From JAVBOO01 sp031550435 (GTDB taxonomy: Bacteria; Bacillota; Clostridia; Lachnospirales; WRAX01), in NCBI GenBank assembly GCA_031550435.1, contig JAVBOO010000011.1, positions 1-64,000 on the forward strand: a DNA stretch of 64,000 nt. Direction: 5' to 3'. Positions 5,919 through 14,153 of this stretch are shown here, piece after piece. The notes below the pieces were generated by a model. The model ran no database searches, was not told the origin of the DNA, and saw only the letters and a program-made list of their open reading frames with translations. The translations under genes and the position numbers were made by a program. Within the stretch, counting starts at the first letter, position 1. Each line of letters opens with the position of its first letter.

Positions 5919-6080
5919 ATTACTGCGGAAGTGATTGGCCCCCCCAAATCACCCCCTTTTCAGGCTCCGAGGGCCTAAGAGGGATTGAGGCGGCAAGTTT
6001 AACGAATAATTTAATTGTCGCCTCAATATATACCGCATAAAATGCTTGCGCAGTTATTCGTGCCGAGTGGACTCGCTAGA
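5919..6080 (+). repeat. Element B remnant interrupted by element A (copies B1-left, A1)
   Basis: ATTACTGCGGAAGT (5919-5932) is the start of element B. The next bases, 5933 to about 6029, are a degenerate element A ending in the TTGTCGCCTCAAT arm. From 6032 element B resumes (ACCGCATAAAATGCTTGCGC). The A copy thus sits inside B just after GCGGAAGT. The A hairpin arm changes ACAA to GCAA on one side, still pairing through G-U. Confidence 0.7.
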
Positions 6081-6154
6081 ATTTTTCCGAATAATGTATG
6101 CGTCTTTTAATAATCAGTCTTTAATCTAAATAATTTCAGAATATAAGCAAAGCG

Positions 6155-6334
6155 GTGAGTCAAATTACTAGGACAGATATAATAAATTACATAGAGTCGG
6201 AACTCGACGACTTATCCGATGAGCAATATATGGAACTATACATTTTACTCGAAGAACTTGTCTCGAACACTGAAAAGCCACTCGACTGCGGACGCTTTTC
6301 AAAAAATAGAGCTGTGAACTGGTTTGGACATTAA
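6155..6334 (+). CDS. Possible small acidic protein (59 aa)
   Basis: A GTG-started frame at 6155 encodes 59 residues beginning MSQITRTDIINYIESELDD and continuing with acidic helical sequence, then ending NRAVNWFGH. The amphipathic helix pattern looks like genuine protein, but the ribosome site is poor (AGCGG). The gene is trapped between a left-hand fragment and a reversed copy of element B, so it may be passenger or relic DNA. I do not recognise it. Confidence 0.4.
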   Translation: MSQITRTDIINYIESELDDLSDEQYMELYILLEELVSNTEKPLDCGRFSKNRAVNWFGH

Positions 6335-6355
6335 CACAGTACTTCATCAACATAA

Positions 6356-6489
6356 TATAGGAAAACGTTATATTTTGTTGTTCCTTACTAAGACGAAAAT
6401 GCGCCGCACCTAAGTGCTGCGGCGCACGTCTGCTAGTCCCAAGTTACCGCGCAAGTATTTTATTCGACATTTAACTTCCGCAGTATTAA
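6356..6489 (-). repeat. Element B, reversed copy (B1)
   Basis: Read on the minus strand this is element B: ATTAATACTGCGGAAGTT at the start, then AATAAAATACTTGCGCGG, the GCCGCAGCACTTAGGTGCGG hairpin and the AACAACAAAATATA arm. The last 25 bases of B are missing. It faces the B fragment at 5919-6080. Confidence 0.75.
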
Positions 6490-6536
6490 TTTTCGTAACG
6501 TAGAAACCGCTGCAAAAATACGCAGTCCATAGGCGG

Positions 6537-6697
6537 CTAAAAACCGAAAAAATCCGCCGATTCGACTTCCTCGGTTTTTTCGCCTAACTTTCGCAAATCA
6601 TTATACTCATTAATTATTTCGAAGAATTCATCCATGTAATAGTTTTCAAGCAAATCACGCTTTGATATTCCGATAGACAAAGCGCAAACTATAAGTT
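6537..6697 (-). CDS. Frameshift extension of the tail assembly chaperone
   Basis: After the stop of the 160-residue chaperone ORF, the -1 frame stays open for about 53 codons from 6695 to a TAG at 6537-6539 (ends SADFFGF). The peptide (LIVCALSIGISKRDLLENYY then MDEFFEIINEYNDLRKLGE) matches the short second half typical of phage G/GT tail chaperones. The junction reads C-AAA-AAC (6701-6695 on the minus strand), a plausible but imperfect -1 slip site. The piece has no own ribosome site, so it is most likely expressed only by frameshifting. Confidence 0.65.
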
Positions 6698-7171
6698 TTT
6701 GGAGCCAATACTCGGAATCATTCTGACGTTTGTCAGTCTCGGAATAAGACGCCGTATCGCTCCTGCGAACTCCCCCAATTCATTAACCTCGATGAAAGCC
6801 GCTATAATTTCGGCAAGCCCGTTCAGTCCGATTTCAGGATCGGTCAGGAGCATTTGTTCATCAACGCCCGTTAAATCGGATATAAACGAAACAACATATG
6901 AAGGAAACGCTGTAAACGCCGTACACAAAAACGATATCAGCCTATCTTCGGTCATTTTCAAAAATGATGCCGTTATTTCGGCAAAAGTTTGACCGGGGAA
7001 GCAAATTTTCAGCAAATCCTCAGGCAAACTCTGAAGCCTATTAATTGCATGAAGATAAGCTCCGATATGCATTTTGCGGACCGTTACGCCTCGAACCTTT
7101 TTTGCTTTTCCGAGAGAAAGCGCAGTTTTGTCCGCCGCTTTAACGGTCTTTTTGATCTTGAACATATCCAT
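6689..7171 (-). CDS. Phage tail assembly chaperone (G-like)
   Basis: This 160-residue protein starts at ATG 7171 with AAAAGGAG upstream. It contains MHIGAYLHAINRLQSLPEDL and ends in a helical region with DPEIGLNGLAEIIAAFIEVN. Position after the tail tube gene and an overlapping -1 frame extension identify it as the chaperone that covers the tape measure during tail assembly. The tape measure gene that should follow is absent. After the extension ends at 6537 the sequence passes into element B and the tRNA. Elements A and B separate it from the tail tube gene upstream. Confidence 0.75.
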   Translation of the reverse strand: MDMFKIKKTVKAADKTALSLGKAKKVRGVTVRKMHIGAYLHAINRLQSLPEDLLKICFPGQTFAEITASFLKMTEDRLISFLCTAFTAFPSYVVSFISDLTGVDEQMLLTDPEIGLNGLAEIIAAFIEVNELGEFAGAIRRLIPRLTNVRMIPSIGSKNL

Positions 7172-7192
7172 AAAAACTCCTTTTGAAAAGTT

Positions 7193-7302
7193 ATTGATCC
7201 CCCGATTAAACCCTGCGGTTTAATCACCCCCTTATACCGGCTCTGCGGGCCTAAGGGGGATTGAGGCGACAAGTTTAGGAATGGTTTAATTGCCGCCTCA
7301 AT
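7193..7302 (+). repeat. Element A, copy A2
   Basis: It starts ATTGATCCCCCGATTAAACC, pairing with GGTTTAATC after a CTGC loop. GGGGGATTGAGGCGACAAG follows, with closing arm TTGCCGCCTCAAT. The A start lies 21 bases upstream of the chaperone ATG, and the A end touches element B2. It interrupts the phage tail gene cluster. Confidence 0.9.
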
Positions 7303-7305
7303 AAA

Positions 7306-7464
7306 ATTACCGCGGAAGTTAAATACCGCATAAAATACTTACGCGGTTACTCGTGCCGAGCAGACGCGTTTAGATACGCCGCAGTGCTCCAATGCGGCGC
7401 ATCTGCGTCTTAGCGAGGGAACAACAAAATATAGCGTTTCCCTATATTTTGTTGCCGAAGTAAT
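7306..7464 (+). repeat. Element B, copy B2 (near complete reference copy)
   Basis: This is the 159-base copy used here to define B: ATTACCGCGGAAGTTAAATA start, a first hairpin around GATACGCCGCA/TGCGGCGCATC, a second perfect 13-bp hairpin CAACAAAATATAG (7422-7434) with CTATATTTTGTTG (7442-7454), and the GCCGAAGTAAT end. The two ends resemble each other inverted (ATTACCGCGG versus ATTACTTCGG). It has no coding capacity. Confidence 0.9.
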
Positions 7465-7502
7465 AAAGCTGAAAACGGCGAACCGGCTTACTCGTTTTCA
7501 GC
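7461..7502 (-). terminator. Terminator after the tail tube gene
   Basis: GCTGAAAACG (7468-7477) and CGTTTTCAGC (7493-7502) form a perfect 10-bp stem. On the minus strand it is followed by TTTATTA. It lies 28 bases past the tail tube stop, and its T tail is the edge of element B2. It may cut the chaperone off from its operon. Confidence 0.6.
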
Positions 7503-7530
7503 CTCAGCATTATGAACGCCGAACGCTTAC

Positions 7531-8091
7531 CTAAATACTATCGACCGTATCAAGCCAGCTCAAGTCCCCCGCTTCTTCCGAGTCTTTTATCTCGCCCGGA
7601 AGCCCGTCGGCAATACGAGCCGAAAATGTACCGATAAGCTGGTACGAGTTCAGGTCGTTGCCCTCGCCTTTTGATTTAATATTGGACTCTTTGACCTCGT
7701 TCACGGTAAATGAAAACATCTTCTGCATCCTGTACGACCCGTCCGCGCGAAGCTGCCTGAGCGAAAGCGCAAATTCCTTGTTTTCACCCTGCGGGTTCCA
7801 TTTGAGAGTCTTTCCCGCCGGGTCATACACTCCGAACCCGAGCTTAGCCATCATCTCGAGCGGCATCTCGGCTAACTTGATCGTCGAGTTCAATCCATTC
7901 CACGACTTAAAATTCATATAAAGTATGTCGTCTGCGTAAATTTTCGACTCACTCGTGTCTGCTTCCCTTGTCATTTCTTGAGCCCACGGAAGTTCAAAAC
8001 CCTCTCCCACCGAATACTCAGATGCGTTATTTTTAACAACGGGAAAGAGTTTAACTCTCGAAAAACCCATTAAAGCTATTTTCTTGGCCAT
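7531..8091 (-). CDS. Major tail protein (tail tube, phi13-like family)
   Basis: This 186-residue protein starts MAKKIALMGFSRVKLFPVVK. The order connector, closure, terminator, tube and the motifs EGFELPWAQEMTREADTSES, LAEMPLEMMAKLGFGVYDP and FALSLRQLRADGSYRMQKMF fit the long-tailed siphophage tube family (phi13-type major tail protein). It would polymerise into the tail tube around the tape measure. The start has GGGGGTAAAA just upstream. It is intact, whereas the downstream tail genes are missing or separated by repeats. Confidence 0.8.
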   Translation of the reverse strand: MAKKIALMGFSRVKLFPVVKNNASEYSVGEGFELPWAQEMTREADTSESKIYADDILYMNFKSWNGLNSTIKLAEMPLEMMAKLGFGVYDPAGKTLKWNPQGENKEFALSLRQLRADGSYRMQKMFSFTVNEVKESNIKSKGEGNDLNSYQLIGTFSARIADGLPGEIKDSEEAGDLSWLDTVDSI

Positions 8092-8100
8092 TTTTACCCC

Positions 8101-8445
8101 CTAAAATAAATTGTACTTATATTTCATTGTCCTGTGAGCCGGCGCGCCTTTTTTGTAAGCATCCGCCTCCGATATCCGGAAAAAGCCGACGGATCGGAGC
8201 GCTTCATCAGCTTTTACGGATATTTCTCCCGCTTCAGGGCTTGTCATCGCCCATATATCAACAGCAAATATGACTTCCGTCATATACTCTTTGTCGTCGG
8301 CACATGCTGCCGCAACCCTACCGGATTCGTAATAACTGATACACGGAAGAAGCTTGAAGTCGTCGGGATAATAAAAAAAGACGCTTTTCACGTCCTTAAC
8401 GGTTTTTAGCGCTTCAAAAGCTTTTTGCTTTACAGCCGCCTCCAC
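8101..8445 (-). CDS. Phage tail completion/terminator-like protein
   Basis: This 114-residue protein lies between the head closure protein and the tail tube, the slot of the tail terminator (DUF3168/gpU-like). Its sequence has the expected alternation: an N-terminal helix (VKQKAFEALKTVKDVK), strands with LPCISYYESGR and YMTEVIFAVDIWA, and a second helix SVKADEALRSVGF. The family call rests mostly on position. It starts 6 bases after the preceding gene, in the same late operon. Confidence 0.65.
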   Translation of the reverse strand: MEAAVKQKAFEALKTVKDVKSVFFYYPDDFKLLPCISYYESGRVAAACADDKEYMTEVIFAVDIWAMTSPEAGEISVKADEALRSVGFFRISEADAYKKGAPAHRTMKYKYNLF

Positions 8446-8451
8446 TACTCA

Positions 8452-8787
8452 TCACCTCAGCTTCACGCAATAAAGCATCGTATGGTCACAAAGCTCCATC
8501 GCAACCTTAATTTCGTACTCAGGCTTTGTATCCCCGAAGCAAACACCTTCCGAAAGCCGTTTGTCGCTCGGACAAAACACGGCAAAGCCATAATTAAGCT
8601 CCGTTCCGTATGCCGTATCCTCAGACATACCGATTAGCGGCTGCAAACGGCCTCTTGAAGGCTGCAAGTTACCCCGGAATACTCCTGCACCGTCATAACC
8701 CGTGATGCTTATTCCTCCGTCTGCGTCCTGTGTCCTTAACGGAACAAAAAGCGCAAACTCGTGCATATCTTTTTCAAGAAACCGCAT
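8452..8787 (-). CDS. Phage head-tail adaptor (head closure) protein
   Basis: The product has 111 residues. Its start codon overlaps the stop of the connector gene, so translation is coupled. The sequence has the small beta-rich look of head closure proteins (SPP1 gp16/HK97 gp7-like), with FALFVPLRTQDADGGISITG and YEIKVAMELCDHTMLYCVKL. Gene order supports it. An internal ATG (MHEFALF) seven codons in is an alternative start. Confidence 0.65.
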   Translation of the reverse strand: MRFLEKDMHEFALFVPLRTQDADGGISITGYDGAGVFRGNLQPSRGRLQPLIGMSEDTAYGTELNYGFAVFCPSDKRLSEGVCFGDTKPEYEIKVAMELCDHTMLYCVKLR

Positions 8788-9089
8788 TATACCACCCCCG
8801 CAAGCCTGTAGCGATTTAACGCGGACATGACGCTTTTGGGGTAATCGTCCGAACCAAGGCTTTCTGTCGCGATTTCGCCTTCTTTTCTGCTCTTGAAACC
8901 CTCAATACCTTGCCTGTTGTAATCCACGAGCGCAACTGTTATCTGTGCCCAGTCAAAACACTCAAGCCATTCAGACGATGTTCTTCCCGTATAGGCAAGT
9001 ATAAACCCCCTAGCCCCGGAAAGCAGAGCCAGAAGCTTCGCTTCGTCGTCGCAGCCCGTTCTGAGCTTTAGTCTGTCAATCTGCGTCAT
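8787..9089 (-). CDS. Phage head-tail connector protein (Phage_connect_1 family)
   Basis: The 100-residue, mostly helical protein follows the capsid gene. Motifs MTQIDRLKLRTGCDDEAKLL and ALVDYNRQGIEGFKSRKEGE, then ESLGSDDYPKSVMSALNRYR, are typical of the gp6/gp15-like connectors that dock below the portal. It is encoded 16 bases after the capsid gene and overlaps the adaptor gene at its stop. Confidence 0.8.
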   Translation of the reverse strand: MTQIDRLKLRTGCDDEAKLLALLSGARGFILAYTGRTSSEWLECFDWAQITVALVDYNRQGIEGFKSRKEGEIATESLGSDDYPKSVMSALNRYRLAGVV

Positions 9090-9105
9090 AATTCTTTACC
9101 GCCTT

Positions 9106-9948
9106 TTAAGCCTTGTTGGCTGTTAAACACACAAGCGCGTCAGGTCTGACTACCTTGCAGCCGTAAACATGCAATCCTTTTACCGCATCGGCAAAACGTT
9201 TTTCCGGCCTGTATGCTTCAACATTTGATATTTGGTCCGCAAAACTCCAGGCAACACTGTGCCCCGCAAGTATTTTATATTTTGTCCCGCCCAAAGACGG
9301 AACATTGTTAGACTCCAGAACGCAGAAACCCGCAGCCTGGCCGACCTGAGCGTTACCGAGAGTCTGTGTCGCCCCGAAACTACCGGCTCCCGCGAAGCGC
9401 TCGTCCTTAAGCAGCAGCCCGTATGCCCAGGGCGGAAGCACAACCCACCTGCCCGACTTCGGAACATTTTTTTCCGATAGTTTGATTCCGAGGTCAACCA
9501 AAGTGTCATAAATATTTGATGCGGTAAGTACGACAGGAGCTGCGTCGGTTCCTGTTGTCTGCCCGGCTTCGGTATGCTTTGCAGCGATAAATTTATCAGC
9601 CGCATCCGCCAGACAGTATGCCGCTTCCCTCATGGCATCGGTCATAATCTTCGGCGACTGCTGAGCCGTGTCTATGTCGTCTATCTGGAAGTTAAAACCC
9701 TTGCTCTGGTCAATCAGCATGCTGATCTCCGCATCCGAAAGCGTTTCCGCGGCAGGCATGTCTGTGTTCTTTCCGTAGTTAAAAACCGTTACGGGGCCAA
9801 AACTGTGGATTTTAACAGTATCACCTGCCTCTTTGATTTCACCCTCATAGTCACGGTTGATAACTCCCGTTTGACCGTATACGAGCGCTTTTTGAAGTTC
9901 AATCAGCAGTTTTGCGCTCCAAACCTGCGGTATAAATTTGTCTGTCAT
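9106..9948 (-). CDS. Major capsid protein
   Basis: This 280-residue protein starts MTDKFIPQVWSAKLLIELQK. The body contains YEGEIKEAGDTVKIHSFGPV and DIDTAQQSPKIMTDAMREAA, and later a strand-rich P-domain with GRWVVLPPWAYGLLLKDERF, the pattern of HK97-fold coat proteins of the P22-like branch. It is preceded by a scaffold gene and followed by connector genes. The ATG has AGAGAGGAG upstream. Length and content suggest an intact coat protein. Confidence 0.85.
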   Translation of the reverse strand: MTDKFIPQVWSAKLLIELQKALVYGQTGVINRDYEGEIKEAGDTVKIHSFGPVTVFNYGKNTDMPAAETLSDAEISMLIDQSKGFNFQIDDIDTAQQSPKIMTDAMREAAYCLADAADKFIAAKHTEAGQTTGTDAAPVVLTASNIYDTLVDLGIKLSEKNVPKSGRWVVLPPWAYGLLLKDERFAGAGSFGATQTLGNAQVGQAAGFCVLESNNVPSLGGTKYKILAGHSVAWSFADQISNVEAYRPEKRFADAVKGLHVYGCKVVRPDALVCLTANKA

Positions 9949-9963
9949 AAACTTCTCCTCTCT

Positions 9964-10563
9964 TTAGTGAAAATTTCCCAGTGCCCTTTCAACAGCCTCC
10001 ATGTTTTCGGCTATTGTGTTTCGGCTCATGTTTTTCAGCTGTTCGAACGTAAACGCGCGCTGCGCCGGGCCTCCGACCTTTGGGGCAGCTCCCCTCAACC
10101 TCTCGTTTACCCTCGCTTCGATTCCGTTTCGTACAGCCGATTCGACAGCCGTTAAGCTTCGAGCCACACTCTCTTCGTCGCAATAATTCAGTACTTCGAG
10201 CAGACATATGTCCATTCCGCGTTCTCTGAGCATTTCGTGAGCTTTTATTTTCAGCTCTCTGCGACTGACATCATCAAGCCGCTTCGAATATTCCTGCTCT
10301 CGTTGTCTCGCTTCGAGTTCGACTCGTTCTTCGGCCGTCATATTTGCCATCCGCTCGGCTTCTTCCTTTGCTTTGGCAAGCAAAACAGGAAGCCTGTTCT
10401 TTTCAAACGTTTCAAGCGCTTTGCTTACTCGCCTGTCAGCCTCGGCATTTAACTCTTTTTCTGTGTAAACCTTTGCCGAATTTTCCTCCTGCGTATCCGG
10501 CAAAGTCTCGGTAATAACCCCTTCAGCCTCCGCTGTTACCGCAGTAAATTCAAAATCGTCCAT
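9964..10563 (-). CDS. Phage scaffolding protein (DUF4355-like)
   Basis: The product is 199 residues from ATG 10563, chosen for CACGGAGG just upstream. The longer open frame has no ribosome site. The protein is highly charged and helical: an acidic N-terminus, a coiled coil from about 35 to 110 (EKELNAEADRRVSKALETFE; AERMANMTAEERVELEARQR) and a C-terminal part ending in EAVERALGNFH. This is the usual profile of scaffolds that template the capsid and leave before DNA packaging. It ends 15 bases before the capsid start. Confidence 0.8.
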   Translation of the reverse strand: MDDFEFTAVTAEAEGVITETLPDTQEENSAKVYTEKELNAEADRRVSKALETFEKNRLPVLLAKAKEEAERMANMTAEERVELEARQREQEYSKRLDDVSRRELKIKAHEMLRERGMDICLLEVLNYCDEESVARSLTAVESAVRNGIEARVNERLRGAAPKVGGPAQRAFTFEQLKNMSRNTIAENMEAVERALGNFH

Positions 10564-10709
10564 TTGTACCTCCGTGTGTTTTGATAATAGTCGGACAAGC
10601 CGAACAACGCAACCCGGTATTCCGTTTTGCCGTATATTCGCCTCGGCATGACCATATATGTGAACTTCGCTATGCGAAGGAGTTTTCCCGGGGAGCAAAC
10701 CGCGCTCCT

Positions 10710-11945
10710 CTATACTTTTTCTCTCAGCTCTTCATCACTCAGTATCCCTTTGAGCAGGCTGACGGTCTGCGCATTCTCCAGATCGTTAATCGGAAGCGTC
10801 CTTGTAAATACCGGCACTATTTCATTGCAATCAGCCGGCCGCATACCTTTGAGCGCCAGAGCGGTCGCAAACAGCTCAAACCTTGAGTTAAGCGAGGCCT
10901 CAAAAAACCTCTCCTTGGTGCTCGCAAGGTTTTCTAACGAGAGCAGCTTGTACCTCAAAGCGACACCGGAAGAATTTCCGCTGAAGCGTTCGTCCGAAAA
11001 GTCCGGTACCATACTGAATTTGTGTATGTCTTTTGCTATACTGTCGGCAAGCACCTGCGTTTCGGTCTCATTGAGTGCCTTTGTTATATAGTGCGCGTCG
11101 GCTCCGTCAGGCAGTTCCAAAATTCTTCCTACAAGCATGTTTGCGGCGCTTTCGCCGTCATCCTCCGGCAGCCTGGCCCCCGTCAAAAGTAAAATCGCAT
11201 CAACAAATCGCTCCTTATCGTTTAGCCTGTCGCTCGTAAGTACGTCATATGCGTCTATAAGCGGTAAAACATGCTCATAGTCGCCCATACCCTCCTTGTT
11301 GTTCCAAAATTCTACTATAGGCAGTCTGCCGAAAAAATGCGGTGTCTCCGACACGAGTTTCGGCCTGCCTTTCAAATCCTTCATCATAAAAACACTGTAG
11401 CTTTCCGCCGTGTATACAGTAACCGAATACTCCGTTACTTCTCCGTTTTCGTTTGTACATTCGGCAACGGTAACACCGAAAAGAGGTGTGTTTATTATGC
11501 CTGCATCGTAAACAACAAAAGCCGAACGCGGATCAATCAGCGCAAGCCTTGGCATCGGAGAAACATCTTCGGACATATAGACAAGCTCGATACCCCTGCC
11601 GAATACCGACAAATCTTTCCCCAACTCCGCGTCATGCCCCTCCGCACTTGCCCTTTCGACCGACTTGACAAGCTCAAATGTGTTTTCACCGTGCTTGTAT
11701 TGTATCTGACTGCCAAACATATAACCGCACACAGTGTCTGTTATGTTTCTTGGAAAACCGCATACAATTTTGTTGTTCGGCGCCCATTTGCCCTTTGCTT
11801 TACGCCTTGCGATGTCGTGCTCTCCCCTGTAATACCTGTCAAGCCTGTCAAGCCTGACATTGTTAAGCACATGTTCCGCCAAGCAAGACATGATCATCTT
11901 CTCCGAAATCCCGTTCGCGATACTTTCCGCGCTCCTTTTGATCAT
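10710..11945 (-). CDS. Phage portal protein (SPP1 gp6-like)
   Basis: The 411-residue protein has portal motifs: RYYRGEHDIARRKAKGKWAP, KIVCGFPRNITDTVCGYMFG, and the C-terminal helical stem with FDD-like FSDERFSGNSSGVALRYKLL. The portal forms the dodecameric DNA channel and docks the terminase. Its ATG (11945) overlaps the terminase stop by four bases. After it, 146 bases hold a small hairpin (CTTCGCATAGCGAAG) but no gene. A minor head protein or protease usually found here is absent. Confidence 0.9.
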   Translation of the reverse strand: MIKRSAESIANGISEKMIMSCLAEHVLNNVRLDRLDRYYRGEHDIARRKAKGKWAPNNKIVCGFPRNITDTVCGYMFGSQIQYKHGENTFELVKSVERASAEGHDAELGKDLSVFGRGIELVYMSEDVSPMPRLALIDPRSAFVVYDAGIINTPLFGVTVAECTNENGEVTEYSVTVYTAESYSVFMMKDLKGRPKLVSETPHFFGRLPIVEFWNNKEGMGDYEHVLPLIDAYDVLTSDRLNDKERFVDAILLLTGARLPEDDGESAANMLVGRILELPDGADAHYITKALNETETQVLADSIAKDIHKFSMVPDFSDERFSGNSSGVALRYKLLSLENLASTKERFFEASLNSRFELFATALALKGMRPADCNEIVPVFTRTLPINDLENAQTVSLLKGILSDEELREKV

Positions 11946-13180
11946 AGCACTCCTCCGTATTTGTTCTTTGAAATCAGCCTTGCGGACTTTTCGTCTCTAA
12001 AAGCTTCAAGCGCGTAACGCAGTGCGTCAAGCCCATGATTAAAGCTGTCTCTAGGCTCATTAATGTATTCTCCCGTCCGTTTGTCCCTCACCCAGGTGTA
12101 GTTTTCCAGCTCTTCAATAATGCCTTTAAGCCTTTCGTCCACGACTATTTCATGCTGTTGTATAAACTGTATCCCGCTGAGTATGCTGTCCGGACCTTTG
12201 CGTGACGGGCGCAACCTTCGTATGTCATATAGCCTTTTTAGCTCGTCAATACTGTCCGTCCTTGCCGAATCGGCAACGATAATTTCTTTCTTTAGTCCCG
12301 CGTTTTCTATAAGCCCGGCGATTTCCGGGTTTAATAGCCCTTTTCTGAATATCTCTCCGGTGATAAAAACTCGTTTTTGCTTCTTGTCGTATTTGCCCCA
12401 GATCAGAGCTGTCGGGTCGTTTGTATATCCGAAATCGAGCCCGGCAAACATCGGATACTCCGCAACCTCGCTCTCCGGAACGATACGCTTTGTCCATACC
12501 GGAAAAACAAGCCTGTCAAGCGTCGCAAACTCTCCTAAGGCGTAAATTCTATAATATGCCGGATTCCTGTACTTGAGCTCTTCCAGCGTTTTCGCGTAGC
12601 TATCCGGCAAGAATTTGTTGTCACGATAATTCGTACGCATCACAAGCGAATCTTTAAGCGGATTCTCGAAGAAACAGCGGTAAACCCAATTTGCTTTCGA
12701 AACCGGGTTAAACATAAGATAAATCTGCGGGTAAGGAGCATTCGAACGCAGCCTGAGATTCAACTGTGTAAACTCGTCCTCGTTAAACTCGGTAGCCTCT
12801 TCGCAAACAATATCAGTGATTCCGTCAATCGACTTGATTTTTTCGCTGTCATCACAGCCTTTAAACAAAAAAACAGAGCCGTTTGTCAGCTCTATCTCCA
12901 TGTTTGTTTTATCGAGTCTGAAACCTTGTTTCAGCGCCCCGTCCCTCAAAATTCCCTTTGCAAGCGTAAATACACTGTTTCGCAGCGTTGCCCCGACCTT
13001 TCTAACGACAAGCACCCTTCTGACATCATTTGTCGCCTTAAGAATAATCTTTTGCATCGCTCCGTATGATTTGCCCGAACCGGCTCCCCCGCAATACACC
13101 TCTATTCTGTTAGTATAATCTTTAAGCCGCTCAAACACCCATAGGTTAAACGCGTTACTGTTCGGCTCCGCGGAAATCAC
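11942..13180 (-). CDS. Phage terminase large subunit (Terminase_3 family)
   Basis: The 412-residue packaging motor has Walker A GGAGSGKS (31-38), Walker B with ITDIVCEEATEF (121-132), and a C-terminal nuclease beginning AGLDFGYTNDPTALIWG (catalytic D249). It cuts and pumps phage DNA into the head. The start is uncertain. The GTG at 13180 immediately follows GGAG, leaving almost no spacing, so initiation a few codons later is possible. No small terminase gene lies upstream. Instead the DUF4130 gene is there, hinting that the small subunit gene was lost or displaced. Confidence 0.92.
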   Translation of the reverse strand: MISAEPNSNAFNLWVFERLKDYTNRIEVYCGGAGSGKSYGAMQKIILKATNDVRRVLVVRKVGATLRNSVFTLAKGILRDGALKQGFRLDKTNMEIELTNGSVFLFKGCDDSEKIKSIDGITDIVCEEATEFNEDEFTQLNLRLRSNAPYPQIYLMFNPVSKANWVYRCFFENPLKDSLVMRTNYRDNKFLPDSYAKTLEELKYRNPAYYRIYALGEFATLDRLVFPVWTKRIVPESEVAEYPMFAGLDFGYTNDPTALIWGKYDKKQKRVFITGEIFRKGLLNPEIAGLIENAGLKKEIIVADSARTDSIDELKRLYDIRRLRPSRKGPDSILSGIQFIQQHEIVVDERLKGIIEELENYTWVRDKRTGEYINEPRDSFNHGLDALRYALEAFRDEKSARLISKNKYGGVL

Positions 13181-13249
13181 CTCCGTGCTCTATTATTCAT
13201 AATGCCATAATATCACAATGTATGGTGTACTACAATGTACTGCGTAATG

Positions 13250-13281
13250 CAGGGAGTAAGGCCGGCTGCCCTTACTCCCTG
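13250..13281 (-). terminator. Hairpin terminator overlapping the DUF4130 stop
   Basis: CAGGGAGTAAGG (13250-13261) pairs perfectly with CCTTACTCCCTG (13270-13281). It covers the stop codon at 13272. There is no strong T run, so termination may be partial. It isolates the repair gene pair from the terminase gene. Confidence 0.55.
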
Positions 13282-14153
13282 GCGCCCAGCCGGTAAAGCT
13301 CTTCTTCTCCTTCAAATTTTAGTTCTGCCACCGCTCCTTCCCCCAACTCTTTTCCCCCGAATTCTTTTTTTCCCAATTCTTTTTTCCCCGGAGTGTATTC
13401 CGTTAAATTTTTGCGATACTTTTTCGGCAACATATGGTTAAGCCGCTTTTTTGATTCTCGTGCCTCAACGGCAACCGTCCTGTAAAACGTCTTCCAAAGA
13501 TCCTGATATACATCCTCGAACTCGGACTCCTCAACATATGCGTGCCTGTCGGTCGCGCAAATAATATAACGCCGCTTGTCGTATACAACGCAAAGCCCTC
13601 TGTTTGTATCGTGTATCATCCAACGCTCGTCGGGCATTCTTCCCGAAAAGTGCTCGGCAAGCTGAGGAAGTATATAATTATCGGGTTCTATCGAGGAATA
13701 AAGCACACCCGCCCGAGTATCGCGAAAACGCACAAACCCGAGAAAACGGTGAGCCTCGCGGCTCGTATTCGACGCAAGAGCTTCAATGTTACGCACAAAA
13801 TCAATATGCATGTGCCTGTCGACTTCTTCGTTTGTCTGAAATCCGAAAATTATATACCTGAACAAATCCATAAACCGCAAATCCTTGCACGAAAAAGCCA
13901 GATACGAGCGTTCAAATGCCCTCACGCTGATTTTATTCTTTATACCTTCGGCAACCTTTGCAGCCTTGTCATTGTCAGTTTCAATATTGCATATCTCGTT
14001 AAACAGATCCGTCTGAATATAGTCAACCTTGCTGATTTCCTGAGGTATAATTTTGCGGTAGTAATATGCGTATATTATGCAAAGAAAACCGTCAAAACTG
14101 CCGTCAAATACAACATGACAGCGCCTAAAGCTTACATCTGCCCCGTTATGCAT
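13272..14153 (-). CDS. TIGR03915/DUF4130-type putative DNA repair protein
   Basis: The 293-residue product contains VVFDGSFDGFLCIIYAYYY near the N-terminus and FLGFVRFRDTRAGVLYSSIE, MPDERWMIHDTNRGLCVVYD and LWKTFYRTVAVEARES downstream. These are hallmarks of the partner family of the 'link-UDG' radical SAM protein. Some members are fused to uracil-DNA glycosylase, and the pair is thought to act on damaged or modified DNA. The start overlaps the radical SAM gene by 22 bases. The last 35 residues are a repetitive tail (GKKELGKKEFGGKELGEG) that the family normally lacks. Confidence 0.88.
   Translation of the reverse strand: MHNGADVSFRRCHVVFDGSFDGFLCIIYAYYYRKIIPQEISKVDYIQTDLFNEICNIETDNDKAAKVAEGIKNKISVRAFERSYLAFSCKDLRFMDLFRYIIFGFQTNEEVDRHMHIDFVRNIEALASNTSREAHRFLGFVRFRDTRAGVLYSSIEPDNYILPQLAEHFSGRMPDERWMIHDTNRGLCVVYDKRRYIICATDRHAYVEESEFEDVYQDLWKTFYRTVAVEARESKKRLNHMLPKKYRKNLTEYTPGKKELGKKEFGGKELGEGAVAELKFEGEEELYRLGARE

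Noticed and set aside
5940..6030. C-rich and G-rich runs suggesting a riboswitch
   Set aside because: They are the conserved stems of dispersed element A, not upstream of a metabolic gene.
10683..10696. Noc-site-like sequence TTTTCCCGGGGAGC (and a similar one at about 32258)
   Set aside because: Neither is a full ATTTCCCGGGAAAT palindrome. Single near matches are expected by chance.
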